Source: Planctomycetaceae bacterium (lineage in GTDB: Bacteria > Planctomycetota > Planctomycetia > Planctomycetales > Planctomycetaceae). From it: a stretch of DNA of 17,660 nt. Location of the stretch: contig DLVV01000220.1 in NCBI GenBank assembly GCA_003445035.1, positions 13,234-30,893 of the forward strand, given 5' to 3'. The first letter of the stretch is position 1. Each line of letters begins with the position of its first letter. A model generated the notes under the pieces. The model was not told the DNA's origin and ran no database searches. It saw nothing but the letters and a program-made list of their open reading frames with translations. The position numbers were made by a program, and so were the translations under genes. Positions 1-6,841 of the stretch are shown here, piece after piece.

Positions 1-1094
1 TGCAGCGAGTCCTCGAAGTAGTTGGCGACCAGCACGCGGGTGTTGTCCAGGAAAACGGGATCGAGTGGCCGTCCACCCAGTTCCACACGGCGGAACAGCC
101 GCGCGTTGTCGCGCATCGCCTCGGGAAGAAAGTCACCGGGGTCCGCCGAAGGCCAGGGGAGTTCGGAGAAACGGAGCACGACCAGTTCGTGAGAACCGCC
201 ACAAGTGCCCACCAGCCACTTCCGGTCGGGACTCAGGGCGACGGCGTTCAGGTCGCCACAGCCGGCACCGTGCTCGTCGAGGTTCATCTGCTTCTGCTGC
301 CAGTACTCGCCGGTGGGCAACGGCATGCGGGTCAGGCGGTTGTCGATCACCCAGCCACGCTGCACGTTGTTTTCGTTGACCGGAAAGCTGCGGTTGATCG
401 GTGTGGGCAGGATGATCCTCTCGCTGTCACCAAGGATCACGGGGCGTCCGAGGTTGAAGCCGTCGTCGAAGATCGTGCGTCGGCTGAGCTTCTTGCCGCT
501 GGCGATGTCGTGAACCCAGACCTCGCCGGGCACGTTGGCACAGGCGACCAGCCAGCGGCCGTTGGGGGCGGGTGTCAGCCAGCCGGGCTGGCCCCCGGTA
601 GGAAACCGGCGAGTGACCCGGCCGGCCGGGACATCGAACTCGGCGACCGCGTCGTCTCCGGACAAGGCCACGAAACCTCGTCGAGGGCTCTCGCGGGTTC
701 CCGATCCGACGACGGCCAGTCCACGGGGGGCGTCGCCGACGGGAATCGTCCGGACAAGCCGCAGTCGACCGTCTTGCCATGACATCACCGCTACAGCATC
801 GTCCTGGGACAGGCTGACCAGCAGCGTCCGCGCGTCCCACCAGGCGACGTCGACTGGCCGACGGCCGCAGCGAGCTTCGTAGAGGACTCGTCCGGAGTCG
901 AGTTCGACCAGTGAGACGGTGCCGGAGGTGTGATTGGCCGTGGCGACAAGTGACCGGTCGGGCGAGAGATCCAGCGACATTGGGCTGCGGTCGACCACGG
1001 TTCCGGCCAGATCGGCAGCCGGCCGGTCTGCGTCGGCCGAGAGCAAGGCGGGCAACAGTGCCAACAGTGCCAGCAGTGGGAGGTGACGCGGCAT
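1..1094 (-). CDS. Secreted beta-propeller (YVTN/YncE-like) protein, 3' end beyond window
   Basis: An open minus-strand frame runs from ATG at 1094 to the window edge (364 codons, C-terminus missing). The N-terminus is a clear Sec signal peptide: a short basic start, a Leu/Ala-rich core at residues 5-18, and a likely cut near Ser19-Ala22. The rest reads as a beta-propeller with repeated blade-like segments, such as 'SLDLSPDRSLVATANH', 'PNGRWLVACANVPGEVWVHD' and 'ALSPDRKWLVGTCGGSHELV'. These match the hydrophobic-D-G-x-x-hydrophobic rhythm of YVTN/WD-type blades. In planctomycetes such propellers are often followed by a cytochrome c or peroxidase domain; the end of this protein is not visible, so that cannot be tested. 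It lies 68 bp downstream of the GGT-like gene on the same strand and is probably last or near last in the operon. No good Shine-Dalgarno is seen before the ATG. The specific function is unknown; the propeller assignment is fairly secure. Confidence 0.8.
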   Translation of the reverse strand, partial: MPRHLPLLALLALLPALLSADADRPAADLAGTVVDRSPMSLDLSPDRSLVATANHTSGTVSLVELDSGRVLYEARCGRRPVDVAWWDARTLLVSLSQDDAVAVMSWQDGRLRLVRTIPVGDAPRGLAVVGSGTRESPRRGFVALSGDDAVAEFDVPAGRVTRRFPTGGQPGWLTPAPNGRWLVACANVPGEVWVHDIASGKKLSRRTIFDDGFNLGRPVILGDSERIILPTPINRSFPVNENNVQRGWVIDNRLTRMPLPTGEYWQQKQMNLDEHGAGCGDLNAVALSPDRKWLVGTCGGSHELVVLRFSELPWPSADPGDFLPEAMRDNARLFRRVELGGRPLDPVFLDNTRVLVANYFEDSL

Positions 1095-1162
1095 GGGGGA
1101 CGGGGACCGGGACGGATTGTGTGCCTGCTTATTGTCGCCGAACTGTCGAGCCGGGCAAAGCC

Positions 1163-2923
1163 CTAGTACCCCACCGCCGCCCCGTCCTTGCGTGGTTCGG
1201 TGGCTCCGTGCAGCACCCCGTTCTCGTGGTCGATTCGGATCGCCTGGTAACCGCCGAACGACCCGGGGGCCCTCACGATCCGGTGCCCCAACCGCTGCAG
1301 ATTTTGGATGGACTCGATCGGCACGGCGGTTTCCAGTGCCACGAAGCCGCCCTTGGCGTCGGCGGGTCGACCGGTCGGTGTGGCCGAGCCGATGTGGCGA
1401 ATCCGTGCCGCGTCGCCGGCCTGTTGCACGTTCATGCCGAAGTCGATGATGTTCATCAGTACCTGCACGTGCCCCTGCGGCTGCATGTCGCCGCCCATCA
1501 GGCCGAAGCACAGCCACGGCTTGCCGTCACGGGTGACGAACGCGGGGATGATCGTGTGGAAGGGCCGCTTGTGAGGTTCGAGGCGGTTGAGATGCTTGTC
1601 GTCGAGAGCGAACAGCTGGCCGCGGTTCTGCAGGCAGAAACCGACCTTGCCGGGGACGACCTTCGAGCCGAACCCATGGTAATTGCTCTGGATGAAACTG
1701 CAGCAGTTGCGGTCCTTGTCGACGACGGTCAGGTAGACCGTGTCGCCGTGTTCGAGCTTGGGGTCGCCGGAGGGGACGTCGGTGGCTGCCCGTTCCAGGT
1801 CGACGCGGGCGTTCTGCTTCCGGCCGTATTCCTTGGAAATCAACTCGGAGGTGGGCAGCTTGCCGAAGTCGGGGTCGGCGTAGAACCGGGCCCGGTCGGC
1901 GAAGGCCAGCTTCTTGGCCTCGACGAACAGGTGGATGTGCTCGGCCGAATTGTGTCCCAGCGACTTGATGTCGTGGTGTTCGAGCACGTTGAGCATCTGC
2001 AGGGCGGCGATCCCCTGTCCGTTGGGTGGCAGTTCCCAGATGTCGTGGCCCCGGTAACTGGTCGAGACCGGGTCGATCCAGTCACCATGGTGGTCGGCGA
2101 AGTCCTTCATCGAGAAGAAACCGCCGTTGTCCTTGCTGAAGTCGACGATCCGGCCGGCGACCTCCCCGGTGTAGAAGGCATCACGGCCGTGTTCGGAGAT
2201 CTGCCGGTAGCTCCAGGCCAGGTCGGGGTTGGTGAAGATCTGGCCGACGCGGGGGGCCTGGCCATCGGGGAGATAGGTACGGGCCGAGTCGGCCCACTCG
2301 GCCAGGGCGGCCCGGCTTCCGGCCCAGCTGCGGCCGATGATTTCCGAAACCGGAAACCCCTCCTCGGCCGTCTTGATCGGATCTTCCAGCAGGTCCTTGA
2401 AGGCGAGTGTCCCGAACCGCTTGCGGACCATTTCCCAGCCGTCGACACAGCCGGGGACGCTCCAGGACAGTGGCCCGTTGATGGGAATCTCGTCGAGACC
2501 CTTGTCCTGGAAGACCTTGCGGGAGATGGAGTGGGGGCTGCGGCCGCTGCCGTTGAGCCCGTAAAGGGTCTTGGTCTTGTTGTCCCAGTAGATGACGAAC
2601 ACGTCGCCGCCGATCCCGCAGCTCATCGGTTCGACCAGCCCCAGCATGGCACTGGCGGTGATCGCCGCGTCGGCGGCGTTGCCACCCCTTTTGAGGATGT
2701 CGAGCCCGGCCTGGGCCGCCAGGGGGTGGCTGGTGGCGACGATGCCGTGTTTGGCGATGACGACCGAGCGGCTTTGGTGCGGGTTCTTGGCCGGGCGGTC
2801 GTACTGGCCGGCCTCGGCCGATTCGGACGGGTCAAACGGCAAGAAGTCCTCGGACATCCAGGTGCTCCAGGCGATGAGGATCAACAGGGCCCTGAGGGCG
2901 ACGGCCCATCTCGAGCGTGACAT
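1163..2923 (-). CDS. Gamma-glutamyltranspeptidase-like Ntn hydrolase
   Basis: The frame encodes 586 aa, a normal GGT length. GGTs are made as precursors that self-cleave before a threonine, which becomes the N-terminal nucleophile for hydrolysis or transfer of gamma-glutamyl groups, usually outside the cytoplasm. The start at 2923 is chosen over an in-frame ATG at 2986 because GGAGG lies 7 nt upstream and the protein then begins with a basic/hydrophobic export or anchor segment (residues 4-22). Visible motifs are GIGGD (103-107), a probable substrate Arg in GSGRSP (near 128), the catalytic Thr395 in 'HGDTVYLTVVDKD', the oxyanion Gly pair in GLMGGDMQPQG (477-478), and the C-terminal 'DGAAVGY'. 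The loops that hold the glutamate alpha-carboxyl and alpha-amino groups in E. coli GGT differ: LQNRGQLF replaces NNQMDDF and KRPFHTIIP replaces KRPLSSMSP. Family membership is secure, but glutathione as substrate is not; it may be a related acylase or amidohydrolase. Confidence 0.92.
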   Translation of the reverse strand: MSRSRWAVALRALLILIAWSTWMSEDFLPFDPSESAEAGQYDRPAKNPHQSRSVVIAKHGIVATSHPLAAQAGLDILKRGGNAADAAITASAMLGLVEPMSCGIGGDVFVIYWDNKTKTLYGLNGSGRSPHSISRKVFQDKGLDEIPINGPLSWSVPGCVDGWEMVRKRFGTLAFKDLLEDPIKTAEEGFPVSEIIGRSWAGSRAALAEWADSARTYLPDGQAPRVGQIFTNPDLAWSYRQISEHGRDAFYTGEVAGRIVDFSKDNGGFFSMKDFADHHGDWIDPVSTSYRGHDIWELPPNGQGIAALQMLNVLEHHDIKSLGHNSAEHIHLFVEAKKLAFADRARFYADPDFGKLPTSELISKEYGRKQNARVDLERAATDVPSGDPKLEHGDTVYLTVVDKDRNCCSFIQSNYHGFGSKVVPGKVGFCLQNRGQLFALDDKHLNRLEPHKRPFHTIIPAFVTRDGKPWLCFGLMGGDMQPQGHVQVLMNIIDFGMNVQQAGDAARIRHIGSATPTGRPADAKGGFVALETAVPIESIQNLQRLGHRIVRAPGSFGGYQAIRIDHENGVLHGATEPRKDGAAVGY

Positions 2924-2995
2924 GGGGAGGCCTCCGGTCGGGTGTTGGCACAGGCCGAGTGTGTCGGTGGCAGCGCGGGAATGCAAACCGCCCGC

Positions 2996-3826
2996 TCACA
3001 CCCGCAACCGGCCGAATTCCCGGATTCGCTCGGTGATCGCCGGTTCGACCGGCAACCGCTCCATGCTGCTGGCCCCGTAGAATCCAACGACACCTTCCGT
3101 GTGGTCGAGGATGTACTGGGCGTCGGCGGGTTCGGCGATCGGTCCTCCGTGGCAGAGGACCAGGATGTCGGGTTGGGCACGCCTGGCGGCATCGGCCATC
3201 GCCTGCACCCTGGTGGCGGCGTCTTCCAGCGACACGGCCGTGCCGGCGCCGATCAGGCCCTTGGTGGTCAGTCCCATGTGCGGGATCAGGATGTCGGCCC
3301 CGGCCTCGGCCATCGCGGTGGCCTCGTCGGGATTGAAGCAGTAGGGCGTTGTCAGCAGGTCCATTTCGCGGGCCAGCCGGACCATGTCGACCTCGAGCCC
3401 GTATCCCATCCCGGTTTCCTCGAGCCCGGTGCGGATGGTGCCGTCGAAGAGTCCCACGGTGGGGAAGTTCTGGACACCGGAGAAGCCGGCGTCGCGGACC
3501 TGTTCCAGGAACACCGGCATCAGCCGAAACGGATCGGTGCCGCAGACTCCGGCGAGCACGGGCGTGTCCTGGGCTGCCGGCAGCACCTCGCCGGCCATCT
3601 CCATCACGATCGCGTTGGCGTCCCCGTAGGGCATCAGTCCAGCCAGGGAACCGCGGCCGGCCATGCGAAAACGACCGGAATTGTAGATCACGATCAGGTC
3701 GATTCCGCCGGCCTCCTCGAGCTTGGCACTCAGCCCCGTCCCGGCCCCGCCCCCGATGATCGGTTCTCCAGCGGCCACCTTGCCCCGGAGACGATCGAGG
3801 ATGTCCTGTCGTGCGAAAGTGGTCAT
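2996..3826 (-). CDS. TIM-barrel 'PEP hydrolase-like' protein (Tm-1 C-terminal domain family)
   Basis: This 276-aa protein has no signal peptide or membrane segment, so it should be cytoplasmic. The sequence matches the family annotated as phosphoenolpyruvate hydrolase-like / TIM-barrel signal transduction proteins (PF09370-type). Diagnostic stretches are [19 protein letters not shown] (23-41), [20 protein letters not shown] (48-67), [10 protein letters not shown] (92-101), the PHMGLTTKG loop (182-190), LCHGGPI (224-230) and the C-terminal [14 protein letters not shown] (248-261). These glycine-rich loops are typical of phosphate-binding loops at the barrel mouth. The same domain forms the C-terminal half of the tomato Tm-1 protein. 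The gene lies directly downstream (130 bp) of a homologue of the Tm-1 N-terminal half on the same strand. The reaction is not established for the family, and the 'hydrolase' name should not be taken as proof of activity. The start ATG has no obvious Shine-Dalgarno. Confidence 0.88.
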   Translation of the reverse strand: MTTFARQDILDRLRGKVAAGEPIIGGGAGTGLSAKLEEAGGIDLIVIYNSGRFRMAGRGSLAGLMPYGDANAIVMEMAGEVLPAAQDTPVLAGVCGTDPFRLMPVFLEQVRDAGFSGVQNFPTVGLFDGTIRTGLEETGMGYGLEVDMVRLAREMDLLTTPYCFNPDEATAMAEAGADILIPHMGLTTKGLIGAGTAVSLEDAATRVQAMADAARRAQPDILVLCHGGPIAEPADAQYILDHTEGVVGFYGASSMERLPVEPAITERIREFGRLRV

Positions 3827-3956
3827 GGAGCCGCGTGTCCGTGGGCGAAGGGAGGGGCATCGGAGTCCGGGAATCGCTATCGCCGGGCATTCTAGAGCGG
3901 TTGCCCAATGGCGTCGAATGATCCGGTGGAGCCGGTTCGTGGTTTCCCCGGGGCGG

Positions 3957-5177
3957 TCAGGCCAATTCGCCTTTTCGATTGATCGAGTCGATCAACCGCT
4001 CGGCGGCGGTATCGGCGAATTCGGGATCATTGACGTGGTGGGGCAGTTCGAGCAGTTCGACGGTTCCCCGGTGGTCGCGGATCGCGGAGAACAGCGCGTC
4101 GCGAGCCTCGGGGTTGTCGAAGGGCTGGCCGTCACCGTCGATCGCAGAAACCCCTTCCAGTGGTAGCATCAACGTGGTGGGACCCGTGGACATGGCGGCC
4201 TTTTCGGCGATCTCCCGGCCGAGACGCCGGTTCTCTTCGACCGTGGTTCTCATCAGCGTCACCGTCGGATTGTGTTCGTAGAACAACCGGTCGGCGAACT
4301 GCGGGGGGATGTCTTTGCGGGGGCCGAAGTTGACCATGTCGGTGGCGCCGACACTGATGACCTGGGGGACGCCGGCGCGGCCGGCGGCCGTCAGGCGGTC
4401 GGGGCCGGCCGAGAGGATGCCACCGACCTGTTCGTCGGCCAGTTCGGTGGTGGTGATGTCGAGCACCCCGGAAATCAGTCCGTCGGCGATCAGCGACTCC
4501 ATCGCCTGGCCGCCGTTGCCGGTGGCGTGAAAGACCAGCACCTCGAAACCGGCATCCTCCAGCCTCTGGCGAGCCCGCTCGATGCACGGAGTGGTGACCC
4601 CGAACATCGTCGCCGCCACCAGCTTCCGGTCGTCGTTGGAGACCGGGGCCGGAGACAGGGTGGCCAGCCCGGCCATCGCCCGCGCGGCCGAATCGAGCAC
4701 GCTGCGGCTGATACGGTTGAGTCCGAGGATGTCGACGACGGAATTGAGCATCATCAGGTCGGCGTCGCCGACCCAGGGCCGAACCGGTCCGCTGGCCAGC
4801 GTGCTGACCATCAGCTTGGGCACGCCCAGGGGCAGGGCACGCATGGCGCTGGTGGCGATGGTTGTCCCGGCCGAGCCACCGATGCCGATCACGCCCTGGA
4901 GACTGCCGGTGGCGAGTTCGGCGACAGCCAGGGCACGGGCCGATTCGGTGGCCGCGGTGATCGCCCGGCCACGATCGGCAGCTTCGACGAGGTCTTTGAG
5001 CGGGGCGGGGCCCAGCGAATAGAACTCCTCACGCGTGATGTCGGCGGTGACCGTCGGAGTGCCCAGGCAGCCGGTGTCAACCAGTCGGACTCCCACGCCC
5101 AGCTCGAGCAGCCGGTCGCGCAGAAAGGCGGCCTCGGTGCCCTTGGTGTCGAGCGTGGCCAGCAACAGGACAGTCAC
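3957..5177 (-). CDS. Tm-1-like ATP-binding (UPF0261) protein
   Basis: This 406-aa cytoplasmic protein begins with GTG at 5177, which is 8 bp after the stop of the DUF1501 gene; no other start fits the tight spacing. It belongs to the UPF0261/Tm-1-like family (PF06792). Recognisable parts are the opening '[19 protein letters not shown]', [15 protein letters not shown] (98-112), [18 protein letters not shown] (126-143), [13 protein letters not shown] (217-229), [10 protein letters not shown] (240-249) and the C-terminal [19 protein letters not shown] segment. In tomato Tm-1 the equivalent region binds ATP and inhibits tomato mosaic virus replication; the native role of bacterial members is unknown to me. 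The glycine-rich GIGGSAGT and HATGNGG loops fit nucleotide or phosphate binding. It is probably translationally coupled to the gene before it and co-expressed with the TIM-barrel gene after it. Family call is secure; biochemical role open. Confidence 0.9.
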   Translation of the reverse strand: MTVLLLATLDTKGTEAAFLRDRLLELGVGVRLVDTGCLGTPTVTADITREEFYSLGPAPLKDLVEAADRGRAITAATESARALAVAELATGSLQGVIGIGGSAGTTIATSAMRALPLGVPKLMVSTLASGPVRPWVGDADLMMLNSVVDILGLNRISRSVLDSAARAMAGLATLSPAPVSNDDRKLVAATMFGVTTPCIERARQRLEDAGFEVLVFHATGNGGQAMESLIADGLISGVLDITTTELADEQVGGILSAGPDRLTAAGRAGVPQVISVGATDMVNFGPRKDIPPQFADRLFYEHNPTVTLMRTTVEENRRLGREIAEKAAMSTGPTTLMLPLEGVSAIDGDGQPFDNPEARDALFSAIRDHRGTVELLELPHHVNDPEFADTAAERLIDSINRKGELA

Positions 5178-5185
5178 GGCTGGGT

Positions 5186-6601
5186 CTAGCCGATGATGTC
5201 GGCGATCGGGTTGCCACTGCTGATGAAGAACGGGCGCCCGTTCTGATCGTGCACCTCGGTCCGCGGTTCGATTCCCAGGCAGTGGTAGATCGTTGCGGTC
5301 AGGTCACCTGGCGAGACAGGACGGTCGCCGGGGAAGCCACCGATCTTGTCCGAGGCCCCATAGACCTGTCCGCCACGAATACCCGCGCCGGCCAGGACCA
5401 CGCTGAAGACGTTGGACCAGTGCTCGCGGCCGGCGGTCTTGAGCGTGACTTTCGGGGTGCGGCCGAACTCCCCGGCCACCACCACCAGCGTATCCTCCAG
5501 TCGGCCCTCGCGTTCCAGGTCACTCATCAGCGCGGTGAAGGCCATGTCGAAGGGGGGGATCAGGTCTTCGCGGAGCGCCTGGAAGTTGTTCCAGTGACTG
5601 TCCCAGGCGTAACCCATCTGGCCCTGGGTCCGCAACCAGCTGACTTGCACCAGTCGAGTCCCGGCCTCGAGCAACCTCTTGCCCAGCAACACGGATTGTC
5701 CGAAGAGGTTGCGGCCGTAGCGGCTGCGGAGCTGCTTGTCGGCGGTGGAAAGATCGACGGCGCGACGGACGGCGTCGGAGGTGATGACGTCCAGGGCCTT
5801 CTGCTGATTCTGCTGGATCGTTCGCGCCAGCGGGTTCTCGTTGAGGAAATCGAGCTGGCTGTTGAACTGGTCGACCAGCCTTTTCCTGCGCTGGATCACC
5901 GCCGCCGGACGGTTGGCGATCAGCGGAAGGTGCTTGAGCTTGAAGTGGTCGTCGTTGGGGTTGCCGCCGGTCTGCAGCGGGTCGTATTTTCCGCCCAGGG
6001 CCCCACCCCACTGTCCGGCACGTCGGCCGCTGCCGGCGTCCAGCCGACGCGGGACCATGCAGAAGGGCACCATCGGGCCGGGACCCGGAGAGATCTTGGA
6101 GAGCACCGAGCCCATGTGAGGGGCTTCGTCGCGACCCATGAAGTTGGCCGAGCCCTCGCCCCGGGGGTACTTGTAACCGGTGAACATGTAGTAGCCGCCG
6201 CCGGCGTGACCGGACGACTCGTGGGTCATCGAGCGGATCAGGGCGACACGGTCCATCCACTTGGCCGTCCGCGGCAGGTGCTCGCCGATGACCAGCCCCG
6301 GCACCGACGTCTGGATCTGGTCGAATTCCCCCCGAACCTCGGCCGGCTCGTTCGGCTTCGGATCAAACGTGTCGTGGTGCGAGGCACCGCCGGAAAGGAA
6401 GAGAATGATGCAGTTCTTCGCCTTGCCGAAACTGCTCGAGTGACTGGAACCCTTGTCGGCCGATGGCTTGGCGTGAGCGGTGCTCAATTCGACGAGCGAA
6501 GGCAGGGTCAGCCCGGTCATTCCCAGGCCACCGATTTTCAACGCCTCGCGACGCGTTGTTCCGTCACACAACCGCGGAGCCGGTCCGTTAATCGAAAGCA
6601 T
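5186..6601 (-). CDS. DUF1501 protein, Tat-exported (alkaline phosphatase-like fold)
   Basis: This 471-aa protein is the usual length for DUF1501, a family related to the sulfatase/alkaline-phosphatase superfamily and abundant in planctomycetes. The start is supported by GAGGTGA ending 4 nt before the ATG. Residues 16-44 form a twin-arginine signal (TRREALKIGG, then a hydrophobic stretch, then a cut near AHA). After this come LFLSGGASHHDTFDPKP (67-83), where the Asp/His cluster resembles the metal site of the superfamily; MTHESSGHAGGGYYMFTG (125-142); and a late GEFGRTPKV motif. The protein ends in SGNPIADIIG. It is expected in the periplasm or cell envelope; no substrate is known for the family. 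It is the first gene of the leftward operon and is divergent from the PPC and DUF1549/1553 genes, with which DUF1501 genes are commonly paired. Only 8 bp separate it from the Tm-1-like gene. Confidence 0.92.
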   Translation of the reverse strand: MLSINGPAPRLCDGTTRREALKIGGLGMTGLTLPSLVELSTAHAKPSADKGSSHSSSFGKAKNCIILFLSGGASHHDTFDPKPNEPAEVRGEFDQIQTSVPGLVIGEHLPRTAKWMDRVALIRSMTHESSGHAGGGYYMFTGYKYPRGEGSANFMGRDEAPHMGSVLSKISPGPGPMVPFCMVPRRLDAGSGRRAGQWGGALGGKYDPLQTGGNPNDDHFKLKHLPLIANRPAAVIQRRKRLVDQFNSQLDFLNENPLARTIQQNQQKALDVITSDAVRRAVDLSTADKQLRSRYGRNLFGQSVLLGKRLLEAGTRLVQVSWLRTQGQMGYAWDSHWNNFQALREDLIPPFDMAFTALMSDLEREGRLEDTLVVVAGEFGRTPKVTLKTAGREHWSNVFSVVLAGAGIRGGQVYGASDKIGGFPGDRPVSPGDLTATIYHCLGIEPRTEVHDQNGRPFFISSGNPIADIIG

Positions 6602-6626
6602 CGTGTCACCTCGCCGTTCACGGCGA
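6602..6626 (-). promoter_or_regulatory. Shine-Dalgarno and adjacent hairpin before the DUF1501 start
   Basis: On the minus strand, GAGGTGA (6612-6606) lies just before the ATG at 6601 and decides that start. A perfect inverted repeat, TCGCCG-TGAA-CGGCGA (6626-6611), abuts it; the last two bases of its 3' arm are the first two of the Shine-Dalgarno. A 6-bp GC-rich stem here could partly mask ribosome binding. This is seen directly; a regulatory effect is inference. Confidence 0.45.
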
Positions 6627-6658
6627 CCTTGTGGATTTCGGGAGTTTCGGAGAGATGC

Positions 6659-6694
6659 GGTCGGGAGGACCGCTGTGTCGGGGTCTTCCCGACC
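6659..6694. repeat. 13-bp imperfect inverted repeat in the DUF1501 leader
   Basis: Arms GGTCGGGAGGACC (6659-6671) and GGTCTTCCCGACC (6682-6694) are complementary at 12 of 13 positions and are separated by 10 nt. The single mismatch is a G.U in plus-strand RNA and an A.C in minus-strand RNA. It lies about 13-48 nt downstream of the predicted leftward transcription start, so it would fold in the DUF1501 leader or serve as a protein-binding dyad. The left arm can also form a competing 6-bp hairpin, GCGGTC-GGGAG-GACCGC (6657-6673). No U-tract follows on either strand, so it is not a standard terminator. Confidence 0.5.
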
Positions 6695-6713
6695 AGAAGA
6701 TTCTCAACGGGTC

Positions 6714-6742
6714 AGGATACCGGAACGCCGTCAGACCCTCAA
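6714..6742 (-). promoter_or_regulatory. Predicted sigma70-type promoter for the DUF1501/Tm-1-like operon
   Basis: Minus-strand TTGAGG (6742-6737) and TATCCT (6719-6714) are separated by exactly 17 bp; each matches the consensus at 4 of 6 positions. The predicted start near 6707 gives a leader of about 106 nt to the DUF1501 ATG. Its -35 lies 6 bp from the -35 of the opposite promoter. Prediction from sequence only. Confidence 0.4.
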
Positions 6743-6748
6743 CACAAA

Positions 6749-6777
6749 TTGACAAACGCCGATGTGTCTCGGAGAAT
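6749..6777 (+). promoter_or_regulatory. Predicted sigma70-type promoter for the PPC / DUF1549 genes
   Basis: TTGACA (6749-6754) is a perfect -35 consensus. GAGAAT (6772-6777) follows after 17 bp and matches the -10 consensus at 4 of 6 positions. The predicted start near 6784 gives a leader of about 58 nt to the ATG at 6842. The sequence around it is locally AT-richer than the genes. The perfect -35 and ideal spacing make this a good candidate; unverified. Confidence 0.5.
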
Positions 6778-6785
6778 GTCTCGGT

Positions 6786-6799
6786 GGACCACATGGTCC
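6786..6799. promoter_or_regulatory. Operator-like palindrome at the predicted +1 region
   Basis: GGACCA-CA-TGGTCC is a 14-bp dyad with perfect 6-bp arms. It begins 8 bp after the predicted rightward -10, so a bound protein would block initiation or early elongation. It could also fold in RNA as GGACC-ACAT-GGTCC. A second short palindrome, TCCGATCGGA (6822-6831), lies just before the ATG at 6842. The operator role is inference from position and symmetry. Confidence 0.3.
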
Positions 6800-6841
6800 G
6801 ATCTTGCCGTTTTCCAGGCTCTCCGATCGGAATCAAACGAC

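Noticed and set aside
911..2920. 669-codon plus-strand open frame over the GGT-like gene
   Set aside because: It is exactly antisense to a convincing GGT homologue; its translation is Gly/Val/Asp/Gln-rich with no recognisable domain. Long antisense frames are expected with strong GC bias at third codon positions.
2832..3908. 358-codon minus-strand frame overlapping the TIM-barrel gene
   Set aside because: Same strand but a shifted frame; very Arg/Gly/Pro-rich shadow of the real 276-aa protein, which has strong family motifs.
3827..3956. Independent promoter for the TIM-barrel gene
   Set aside because: A minus-strand TAGAAT (3894-3889) is a good -10, but no acceptable -35 lies 16-18 bp upstream, so I do not call a promoter in this 130-bp gap; nothing else was seen there.
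5249..6841. 531-codon upstream extension of the PPC gene frame
   Set aside because: It is antisense to the DUF1501 gene and crosses the divergent promoter region; the signal peptide begins at ATG 6842.
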